From contig CAWUEX030000003.1 of the NCBI GenBank assembly GCA_963921305.4, positions 496,001-560,000 on the forward strand: 64,000 bases of DNA. The letters are read 5' to 3'. The notes under the pieces were generated by a model. It worked only from the letters and a program-made list of their open reading frames with translations. It was not told the DNA's origin and searched no databases. The position numbers were made by a program, and so were the translations under genes. The stretch is from CAWUEX02 sp963921305. GTDB lineage: Bacteria > Pseudomonadota > Alphaproteobacteria > Rhodospirillales > Rhodospirillaceae. Shown one piece after another: positions 8,685 through 15,771 of this stretch (its first letter is position 1; every line of letters starts with the position of its first letter).

Positions 8685-10010
8685 ATGATTGCGTATGCGC
8701 TTAATTCAATATTACGCCTCCTATTTGCAAGCTTCCTTTCTGTCGGCTTCATTCTTGCGCCTACCGGCTTAGCTGCACAGGTAGGTTTTGGGCCTGACCC
8801 AGAGCTACCCGCACCTGAGCCGTCGGGATACATTCCGACCATCAATATAGCTAAAGCTGTAGGATGGTCGGACGGTGAGAAGCCAGTGGCTGCATCTGGC
8901 CTGGAAGTCTCTGCGTTTGCGACGGATCTCGATCATCCCCGGTGGATATACACACTTCCAAATGGAGATGTCCTGGTAGCCGAAACCAACGAACCGCCAA
9001 GACCAAGCCCGACAAACATTCGATCCCTCGTTATCAGATTCATCATGGGGCGCGTGGGCGCGGGGGTTCCGAGCGCCAACCGCATAACATTGTTAAGAGA
9101 CGCTGATGGAGACGGATGGGCCGAGACCCGCACAGCATTTCTCGAGAATCTCAACTCTCCCTTCGGCATGGTTTTGGTGGGCAACTCGTTTTACGTGGCC
9201 AACACAGATTCTTTAATACGTTACGATTATTCGGACGGCGCGACCTCCATTCTCAGCCCGGGCGTTAAAGTCGCTGACTTGCCAAGTGGTGAACCGAACA
9301 GCCATTGGACGAAGAATGTTATCGCAGCCGCAGACGGTTCGAAACTCTATGTCAGCGTTGGTTCGAACAGTAATGCCGGTGAAGGCGGCATGGAAAAAGA
9401 GGTTAACCGCGCCGCAATACTAGAGATTGACCCAAGCAGTGGTAACACACGCATATTCGCTTCCGGACTACGGAACCCTGTTGGACTTGATTGGGAGCCA
9501 GTATCGGGCACCCTTTGGACCACTGTTAATGAACGCGATGCGTTGGGTGACGATCTAGTTCCTGACTACATGACATCGGTACAAGACGGCGCGTTCTACG
9601 GCTGGCCTTATAGCTACTTCGGACAAAATTTGGATCCACGCGTAACCCCACAAAGGCCTGATCTTGTGACAAAAGCCGTTCTGCCTGACTACGCTCTCGG
9701 CGGCCATACGGCCTCACTAGGCCTCGCGTTTTATAGAGGCGACATGTTGCCTGCCAAATACTCTGGCGGCGCCTTCATAGGCCAGCATGGTTCGTGGAAT
9801 CGCAGCGAACCAGCTGGGTATAAGGTCGTCTTCGTCGCGTTTGAAGACGGAAAACCCGTAGGGATGCCCCAAGACATTCTGACGGGATTTCTAGATGATG
9901 ACGGCGACGCCCGCGGCCGACCAGTAGGTGTTGTTGAAGATAACAGCGGCGCGCTGTTGGTCACAGATGACGTCGGGAATATCATTTGGCGAATCACGGT
10001 AAACGACTAG
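8685..10010 (+). CDS. Secreted PQQ-type sorbosone/glucose dehydrogenase-like protein
   Basis: 441 residues from ATG 8685, chosen because GAAGG precedes it and a Sec signal begins there (LLFASFLSVGFILAPTGLAA). An upstream GTG at 8595 gives an unlikely 30-residue extension. The mature part carries the six-bladed propeller signatures of the glucose/sorbosone dehydrogenase family: ATDLDHPRWIYTLPNGDVLVAETN, ASGLRNPVGLDWEPVSGTLWTTVNERD and FIGQHGSWNRSEPAGYKVVFV, the last close to the PQQ-site end of the family. It probably oxidises an aldose-like or alcohol group in the periplasm with PQQ. No PQQ synthesis genes are in the window. Confidence 0.8.
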   Translation: MIAYALNSILRLLFASFLSVGFILAPTGLAAQVGFGPDPELPAPEPSGYIPTINIAKAVGWSDGEKPVAASGLEVSAFATDLDHPRWIYTLPNGDVLVAETNEPPRPSPTNIRSLVIRFIMGRVGAGVPSANRITLLRDADGDGWAETRTAFLENLNSPFGMVLVGNSFYVANTDSLIRYDYSDGATSILSPGVKVADLPSGEPNSHWTKNVIAAADGSKLYVSVGSNSNAGEGGMEKEVNRAAILEIDPSSGNTRIFASGLRNPVGLDWEPVSGTLWTTVNERDALGDDLVPDYMTSVQDGAFYGWPYSYFGQNLDPRVTPQRPDLVTKAVLPDYALGGHTASLGLAFYRGDMLPAKYSGGAFIGQHGSWNRSEPAGYKVVFVAFEDGKPVGMPQDILTGFLDDDGDARGRPVGVVEDNSGALLVTDDVGNIIWRITVND

Positions 10011-10034
10011 CGACTAAATCAAGCTGAAAAGTTG

Positions 10035-10763
10035 ATGGCACTAAATCTGAGGAAGAAAATTGGAGTCGTTGTCCCACATGGCAACGCCATCCATGAACGT
10101 GAATTCCGTGACTTACATTCAACACATGTAGACTTTCAGTTTGAAAGCTTCGCGGTCCCAGCCACAAACCCGTCAAACTATTGCCCCGAATTACTCGAGA
10201 ACTTACAGGAACCCATTGGCCGGCTGCGCAATTGGGGGGCAGAGGCCATACTACTAGGGTGCACCGCAGCTTCCATGATCTGTGGAAGCGACAAGCAGGT
10301 CGCAGAACTGGAAACCCTTGCCGGTATGCCAGTGACGACCGCAGCCAGGGCTGCATCGAATGCCTTTGAAGCACTGTCGGTGAGAAGCCTCGCGATCGCG
10401 ACACCCTATGGAGACAAAGGCAACCGAACGGTAAGTAATTTTATTCTCGGTCTGGGGCTCGATGCTGTGTCCATCAAGGGGCTGGAATTCGACCGCTCAC
10501 CCGAAGTGTGGGCAACAGAAACAAATTCCATGACGCCTGAGGACATGGTGGATTTCATTAGGTCATTAGATGTTTTTGACGCTGACGCGATCTTTCTTCC
10601 ATGTACCGGACTGATATCCCTAGCGACTCTCCAACACATTGAGGACGAACTAAAAAAAATCGCCATCAGTTCCGTCCAAGCAGGCTATTGGGCGGCATTG
10701 AAAACGATTGGCCTTTGCGAAGAGAGGCCGGGATACGGTCAATTACTTGGGAGATGGCCGTAG
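10035..10763 (+). CDS. Asp/Glu racemase / maleate isomerase family protein with both cysteines (copy 1)
   Basis: 242 residues from ATG 10035. The two catalytic cysteines of the Asp/Glu/hydantoin racemase superfamily are in place: LLGCTAASMICG (Cys at about 76) and IFLPCTGLISL (Cys at about 190). The N-terminal IGVVVPHGNAIHEREF matches the maleate cis-trans isomerase and arylmalonate decarboxylase branch. Likely chemistry is isomerisation or racemisation of a small dicarboxylate or alpha-substituted acid by cysteine acid-base catalysis, in the cytoplasm. It follows the dehydrogenase gene by 24 bases and is probably in the same transcript. A paralogue lacking the first Cys lies at 12416-13168. 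Confidence 0.8.
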   Translation: MALNLRKKIGVVVPHGNAIHEREFRDLHSTHVDFQFESFAVPATNPSNYCPELLENLQEPIGRLRNWGAEAILLGCTAASMICGSDKQVAELETLAGMPVTTAARAASNAFEALSVRSLAIATPYGDKGNRTVSNFILGLGLDAVSIKGLEFDRSPEVWATETNSMTPEDMVDFIRSLDVFDADAIFLPCTGLISLATLQHIEDELKKIAISSVQAGYWAALKTIGLCEERPGYGQLLGRWP

Positions 10764-10800
10764 AGCGTCGTGCCGGCAATACAAATTGAGCACATTAAGC

Positions 10801-12342
10801 TTACGGACTGTTCTTAAAGGTAACTTCTCCATAACGGATGCCCATGCCGTCGGCGGGTAAATTCTCTATGCGGTTACTTAACCCGACGACGTAGGCTGTG
10901 CCAGTAAGGAAAATTGCTGGGGCGAGATCGACCATTTCACTCATTATCCCTTTCAATTCTCGCTCCCGTTCGATGGGATCCATTATGGCATTGCTGACAA
11001 CGATACGATTAGCAATGCGTGGTTCGCAGAAGAAGGGATTCGCCTTCAGACAAGAATAATATTCAAACGGACGTATAGCGTCGTACATGGGGGCGCTGTT
11101 CCATGTCATCGAGAACGCATCGACCTCACCCCATTGATTAGAAGTGTACTTCCGAATAAAATTAGCCAATTGGATATCCCGCAGAGTGACACGAACACCA
11201 ACAGAAGATAAATCTGCTGCCATCTTTTGAAAGATCAGTTGGTCGCCGGGCAGAAGCCGGGCCGTCACCTCTATCAGCAGATCAAAGCCGTCTTTGTAAC
11301 CGGCCTCGGTTAGGAGCGACCTGGCACGGTCTGGATTGTATTCATATCCCCTAATCTCCTCGTCATACCCAACGGTGCCTGGCAAAGCACCTTGGGAAGC
11401 AGGGCTCACAAGTCCCCCAAGAATAAGATCCGCCATAGCCTCCTTATCAATTGCGATGTTCAACGCCTGCCGAACCCGCAAGTCTTGTAAAGGCGAGTTA
11501 GAATTACCTTCCGTGCGCAAAGCGACTGCTAAGACATTCGGCAAAGGTACGGTAGAAGTTCGAAAATTATTGCTCTCTACGAGGGGAATGGAATCCGGGT
11601 CCAAATTCCAGGCAACATCCACTGCACCGGACATCAATGCTTGTAGACGCGACGCAGGATCTGTGAGCGTGAGAAGTTCTACGCGCTCGACCGATCCGGT
11701 TTCTCGCCAAGTAGAATTAGTGGCGCTCAGAACGATATGCGAACCACCGGCACCCCATTGCTCCAGACGATAGGGCCCGGTCCCTGTTGGCTCCTGCGCA
11801 TACGCTTGAACGCCTTCGGTATTCCACCTCACCGGATCGACGATCATCACCAAGCTCAATCGCTTTGGTAAAATTGCATAGGGTTCTTTGGTCTCGAAAA
11901 TAACGCTGAACTCGGAGTCGGCGATCACGCGATCTATCATGTTGAGGCGTGAGGCAACTAACTGGCCGCGACCTGCGTCGCTGAGAAGATAGTTAAATGT
12001 TCCCACCACCGCCGACGCGTCAAATGGGCGGCCATTGTGAAAGGTCACCCCCTCTCTCAGGGTAAAACGCCACCTAATAGGGTCGAGAGCCTCCCATGAG
12101 GTCGCCAGTGCACCGCGCATTTGCCCGTCTACGGTAAATTCTGTCAGACCATCATAGAGGGCTGACCACACCATACTGGCTGGTTGACCACTCCCGCCGA
12201 ATGGGTTCCCTAGTGTCCCAGGCGCCTGAGTACCACCGACAACAAGCGTTTCCGCCATGACCGATGGATATAACATTCCCGCCTGGGCTCGCATGACGAG
12301 CAGCAGAACAAAGGCGAAGAACGTGAAGCGCTTATTCGTCAT
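10801..12342 (-). CDS. ABC transporter substrate-binding protein, family 5 (copy 1)
   Basis: 513 residues with a Sec signal (FTFFAFVLLLVMRAQAG). It has the family-5 (peptide/nickel/opine) layout: WSALYDGLTEFTVDGQMRGALATSW near the N-terminus, RWRFTLREGVTFHNGRPFDA, and RVRQALNIAIDKEAMADLILGG in the middle. It captures a ligand in the periplasm for an ABC importer. No permease or ATPase gene of the system occurs in the window, so the partner is elsewhere or absent. It is a close paralogue of the protein at 19536-21095. It converges with the racemase gene. Ligand unknown. Confidence 0.88.
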   Translation of the reverse strand: MTNKRFTFFAFVLLLVMRAQAGMLYPSVMAETLVVGGTQAPGTLGNPFGGSGQPASMVWSALYDGLTEFTVDGQMRGALATSWEALDPIRWRFTLREGVTFHNGRPFDASAVVGTFNYLLSDAGRGQLVASRLNMIDRVIADSEFSVIFETKEPYAILPKRLSLVMIVDPVRWNTEGVQAYAQEPTGTGPYRLEQWGAGGSHIVLSATNSTWRETGSVERVELLTLTDPASRLQALMSGAVDVAWNLDPDSIPLVESNNFRTSTVPLPNVLAVALRTEGNSNSPLQDLRVRQALNIAIDKEAMADLILGGLVSPASQGALPGTVGYDEEIRGYEYNPDRARSLLTEAGYKDGFDLLIEVTARLLPGDQLIFQKMAADLSSVGVRVTLRDIQLANFIRKYTSNQWGEVDAFSMTWNSAPMYDAIRPFEYYSCLKANPFFCEPRIANRIVVSNAIMDPIERERELKGIMSEMVDLAPAIFLTGTAYVVGLSNRIENLPADGMGIRYGEVTFKNSP

Positions 12343-12415
12343 TTAAGCGCGCAAATCCTCAAAAAGAAAAGTTGGGTGAAAGGCATTCGGCGACCGATCA
12401 CCCCAGTCCCTGCGG

Positions 12416-13168
12416 TCAAAACTCTTTAAGGAGGCGTCCACACCCATAGACTTTGTCGTCTATTCCTGACGCCCGAAGAGCGTGCCAATACGTGGCTGTA
12501 TTGATTGCAATGACTGGTTTATTGAGCACCAGTTCCATTGCGGCCGCGAGGCGCACCATACTGCAGTTCGTGCCAACTTGCACAAGGGCGTCAACATCCT
12601 CGCCGTCAATCTGGCGGAGGGTTTCGCGCAACGTATCCTCTGTTATTTCGGCGATACCGGTCCAGCTCTTCGCGCGCAGCGGAACGTCTTTCACCACTTC
12701 AAACCCTTCGTCGGTAAAGTACTGCCGCACTTCTTTATTGTTGATCGGATAATACGGAGACAAGAAAGAGATCCGCTTTACTCCGCCATAAGCCTTGAGC
12801 GCAGCGGTACACGAAAGCGACCCAATACTGCACTTGATGCCACCAGACTCCTCTTCGATGTTTTGGACAAATTCCAGGGCACCCTGCTTGCCGCCAAAGA
12901 ACGTGATGGCCGACATTCCCATAACCAAGTAGCCGGGCTCACACGTCACGACGCTCTTAACGGCATCAACGACGTTGCCAGCAATGACTTGTGTGGCATT
13001 CCAAGCAGACTTGTCGTCGAGGGCCTTCGCATTTGGCGTAAAGATTCTGCTGTAGTGATTGGTCACACCCGGCGGTCGCATCTGTTCCATATCTGGTTGG
13101 ACAACAGTGTTGGTCGACGGTCCGATGACTCCAAATTTCGCGCGCCAGCCGAGAACATCTTTGCTCAT
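12416..13168 (-). CDS. Maleate isomerase/arylmalonate decarboxylase-like protein with one catalytic Cys (copy 2)
   Basis: 250 residues from ATG 13168, which has GGAGG seven bases upstream; the ATG six bases earlier lies too close to that site. The fold is that of the protein at 10035-10763. The second catalytic Cys is present in VQVGTNCSMVRLAAAMELVL (Cys at about 200), with the typical PVIAINTATYWHALR. The first position, GCT in the paralogue, is GMS here (Met at about 85). Arylmalonate decarboxylase likewise has only the second Cys (Gly74/Cys188), so decarboxylation or a non-racemising reaction is more likely than racemisation. It is divergent from the amine oxidase gene at 13393. Confidence 0.8.
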   Translation of the reverse strand: MSKDVLGWRAKFGVIGPSTNTVVQPDMEQMRPPGVTNHYSRIFTPNAKALDDKSAWNATQVIAGNVVDAVKSVVTCEPGYLVMGMSAITFFGGKQGALEFVQNIEEESGGIKCSIGSLSCTAALKAYGGVKRISFLSPYYPINNKEVRQYFTDEGFEVVKDVPLRAKSWTGIAEITEDTLRETLRQIDGEDVDALVQVGTNCSMVRLAAAMELVLNKPVIAINTATYWHALRASGIDDKVYGCGRLLKEF

Positions 13169-13291
13169 AGCCATTCCTCCCCAACAAATATAATTAAATG
13201 TCCCATTGGACGATTAACAACAAAACCTTTCGCCGTCGTCCGTTAGAACTTGTTAGTTCGAGGGTTGAGCGACTTGATCTGCACATTCGAT

Positions 13292-13308
13292 TATGTCCGC
13301 CAGACATA
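13292..13308. promoter_or_regulatory. Perfect inverted repeat in a divergent promoter region
   Basis: TATGTC-CGCCA-GACATA has perfect 6-base arms with a 5-base spacer, 85 bases upstream of the amine oxidase start at 13393 and about 124 bases upstream of the isomerase start at 13168. A bound regulator is plausible; no matching regulator gene is assigned. Confidence 0.35.
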
Positions 13309-13392
13309 GAGCCGAGCGTGCGGTGCATAGTTAGGTGCGCCTCACATTTTTGTGCGATCTTTTGTTCAACTGAATTTCAAAAGAATCAGCAT

Positions 13393-14859
13393 ATGTCGGA
13401 CGCGCCAACTCTGAATCGCAGAGCAGTATTAAAAGGCACAACAGCCTTTACCGTCGCAGCCCTGCGCCCGCGCCACCTCCGCGCTGCTGATAAGTCGGAT
13501 GTCGTGATCATTGGATCCGGTTTTTCCGGCCTAAATGCAGCGATCATTTTGGCTGACGAAGGGGCCAAGGTTAGAGTCTTGGAAGCCAGCAATCGAGTTG
13601 GTGGACGGGCATATACAGCGGATCATGTTTATGGCACTCCAGAGTTTGGCGCCTCTCAAATTGGTCAAGAATACGCCCGCGTTCGTGACATGGCGTATCG
13701 CTTAGGTGTCGAGTTAGCTCAAGGGTCTAACATCAATGCGCCATTTACGTTTGCCATAGGCGAAACATTAATTCGCCGCGACGAATGGAAAAGTCACTCT
13801 CTCAACAAGACCGTGGGAACCGAGAGAGAAGTCATACCATCAGCGTTGAGAAACTTTTACATCAGCAAATTCAATCCCTTTTCAAGCCTTGAGGATTGGC
13901 TTGAGCCAACGTCCGCGATTTATGACATTCCTATGGGACAATGGCTCATAGAGCACGGCATCTCATCAGAGGCATTGCGATTGATAAATGAGGGTCTGAT
14001 CGACTCGGATGTATGGAGCACGTCGCTTCTAATGACGCTCCAAGAAGCAACTCGAAGCCGGATCATGGCCGGTGACAGCGACACAAAGACCTTAGATCAG
14101 TTTGAAGCTTTTGCTCCGCTAACGTCGCGCGTTGTTGGCGGGACCTCTCGACTACCTGAGGCCATGGCCCGCCACCTCGGGGACGCTGTTCAGCTCAACA
14201 AATTTGTGACGAGTATCGGTATGAACGACGGCGGCGTGGAAATCAGCTGCATGTATGGGACACGATATAATGCCGACTTTGCGATCTCAGCTGTACCGTT
14301 TGGCCCGCTAAGGCGCATCTCGATTTCGCCTGCCTTAGGAGGAAGACAAGCCCAGGCCGTACGGCACTTACCGTATACCAACAATACCCAGGTCCACATT
14401 CGGCTAAAGGGTTCGCCATTCTGGGAACAGGATGAAATGGACGCATCGTTGTGGACAGACGGCCCCATTAATATCGTTCGACAGCCGATCTGGCATGATG
14501 GATCTCGCGACCGGTTGGTCGTGATTTGTTCGGGGAACAAAGGTGATCGCTTTGACCAACTGTCGCCTGAACAAAGAGGTCAATTTGCAGTACGTGAAAT
14601 TGAGCGCCTTCGCCCGTCAACCAAGGGCAAGATGGAAGTCATAGGAATTCATTCCTGGAAACAACACCCGTGGGCGTATGGGTGTGGGTTCACTTTTAAT
14701 CCAGGCCAAGTCACTCAATTTGTCCATGACATGATCAAGCCTCATCACCGTCTCCACTTCGCGGGCGAGCATACGCGCCGTCTGGAAGTCGGTATGGAGT
14801 CAGCTATGGAGTCTGGGGAAAGGGCTGCGTTCGAAGTCTTGGAGCGGATCAGCACTTAA
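13393..14859 (+). CDS. Tat-exported flavin amine oxidase family protein (copy 2)
   Basis: 488 residues from ATG 13393, chosen because the twin-arginine signal begins there (NRRAVLKGTTAFTVAALRPR). A frame from 13198 only adds a non-conserved stretch. The FAD motif DVVIIGSGFSGLNAA is followed by RVGGRAYT, and the C-terminal motif is HFAGEHTRRLEVGMESAMES. It is paralogous to 7024-8466; both share a segment near LPYTNNTQVHIRLKGSPFWEQD (copy 1: LVPYFGVTQVHLTAKEPFWEQD), so a similar substrate or partner is likely. It would oxidise its substrate in the periplasm. The DUF1838 gene follows on the same strand. Confidence 0.88.
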   Translation: MSDAPTLNRRAVLKGTTAFTVAALRPRHLRAADKSDVVIIGSGFSGLNAAIILADEGAKVRVLEASNRVGGRAYTADHVYGTPEFGASQIGQEYARVRDMAYRLGVELAQGSNINAPFTFAIGETLIRRDEWKSHSLNKTVGTEREVIPSALRNFYISKFNPFSSLEDWLEPTSAIYDIPMGQWLIEHGISSEALRLINEGLIDSDVWSTSLLMTLQEATRSRIMAGDSDTKTLDQFEAFAPLTSRVVGGTSRLPEAMARHLGDAVQLNKFVTSIGMNDGGVEISCMYGTRYNADFAISAVPFGPLRRISISPALGGRQAQAVRHLPYTNNTQVHIRLKGSPFWEQDEMDASLWTDGPINIVRQPIWHDGSRDRLVVICSGNKGDRFDQLSPEQRGQFAVREIERLRPSTKGKMEVIGIHSWKQHPWAYGCGFTFNPGQVTQFVHDMIKPHHRLHFAGEHTRRLEVGMESAMESGERAAFEVLERIST

Positions 14860-14928
14860 GCCCGCAGCAGTTGCGCGCGCCTTATCCGGAGTCTTCAATA
14901 GATATTGATGTTGTACGAGGGAGAAGAA

Positions 14929-15771
14929 ATGAAACGCAGAAACGTATTGAAAATGATGGGGGTCGCACCTGCAGTACCCGCGCTTCTTTCTTCATACTCT
15001 GCTAAAGCTGACGGACATTTATTGGACCCAGAGCTACCCGAAGACCTGTACACAATTCATAGGAAACTCAGATACGGGTTCGATGATCGTCTGGTCTATT
15101 GGTATATCAATGCAGTCCGATATGGACTGATGGACTCACAGTTCACACCCCTATGGAATATGCATGTGGGATTTATTGCCGAAGCCACTGATGCGCAGGA
15201 TGGCTTCACAACCAAAGGTTTGACAGCGATTTTTTATACCGACCTAGAGTCTGGTCAGCTACTAGACACATTCACGAATCCATATACCGGTGAGCGCATA
15301 CCTGTGAATCAACCCGGTATGCGCAAGAACACCAGCCGATATAGCAAAACAGGTCCGATCCGGAACCGGCCCGAACGGCCTGGCATGACAATGGCTGAAT
15401 TTGAAGGGATCGGCCCGGCTTGGGTTATCGGAGATGACGTATGGTGTCGCGATGACGGAGGTTTTCGTGCTGAACCCACAACCGATGAAGGCCGCTTACT
15501 ACACATCAATGACTGGACCACTTATCACGGGTCGATTTCGGAAGTCTCCAGTGCTGACGTGACAAGCGCTAATGCCACTCAAACGTTTAACGACATCAAC
15601 ACTTGGCCCAGTTGGCTCAACATGGGCGACTCACCCGGTAATTACATATCGCGCGGTTTTGGGCGGAAGTCGTGGTCCATTCAGGGAATGCCGCCGACCT
15701 GGCGATGGATAGTCAGCGAACTTTATCCTAAAGAATACGCAGATATCCGAGGATACATTGAAGAAGGCTAA
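14929..15771 (+). CDS. DUF1838 family Tat-exported protein
   Basis: 280 residues from ATG 14929, preceded by GAGGGAGAAG. The N-terminus KRRNVLKMMGVAPAVPALLSS is a twin-arginine signal. The body has the DUF1838 pattern: YGFDDRLVYWYINAVRYGL, YTDLESGQLLDTFTNPYTGERIPV, then a Trp-rich tail. No enzymatic function is established for this family to my knowledge. It follows the second amine oxidase gene by about 70 bases. Its stop codon overlaps that of the opposite molybdenum enzyme gene in CTAA, so the two genes are convergent with no gap. Confidence 0.8.
   Translation: MKRRNVLKMMGVAPAVPALLSSYSAKADGHLLDPELPEDLYTIHRKLRYGFDDRLVYWYINAVRYGLMDSQFTPLWNMHVGFIAEATDAQDGFTTKGLTAIFYTDLESGQLLDTFTNPYTGERIPVNQPGMRKNTSRYSKTGPIRNRPERPGMTMAEFEGIGPAWVIGDDVWCRDDGGFRAEPTTDEGRLLHINDWTTYHGSISEVSSADVTSANATQTFNDINTWPSWLNMGDSPGNYISRGFGRKSWSIQGMPPTWRWIVSELYPKEYADIRGYIEEG

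Noticed and set aside
12482..13246. 254-codon plus-strand open frame
   Set aside because: Antisense to the isomerase gene, which has the conserved catalytic Cys and a good ribosome-binding site.
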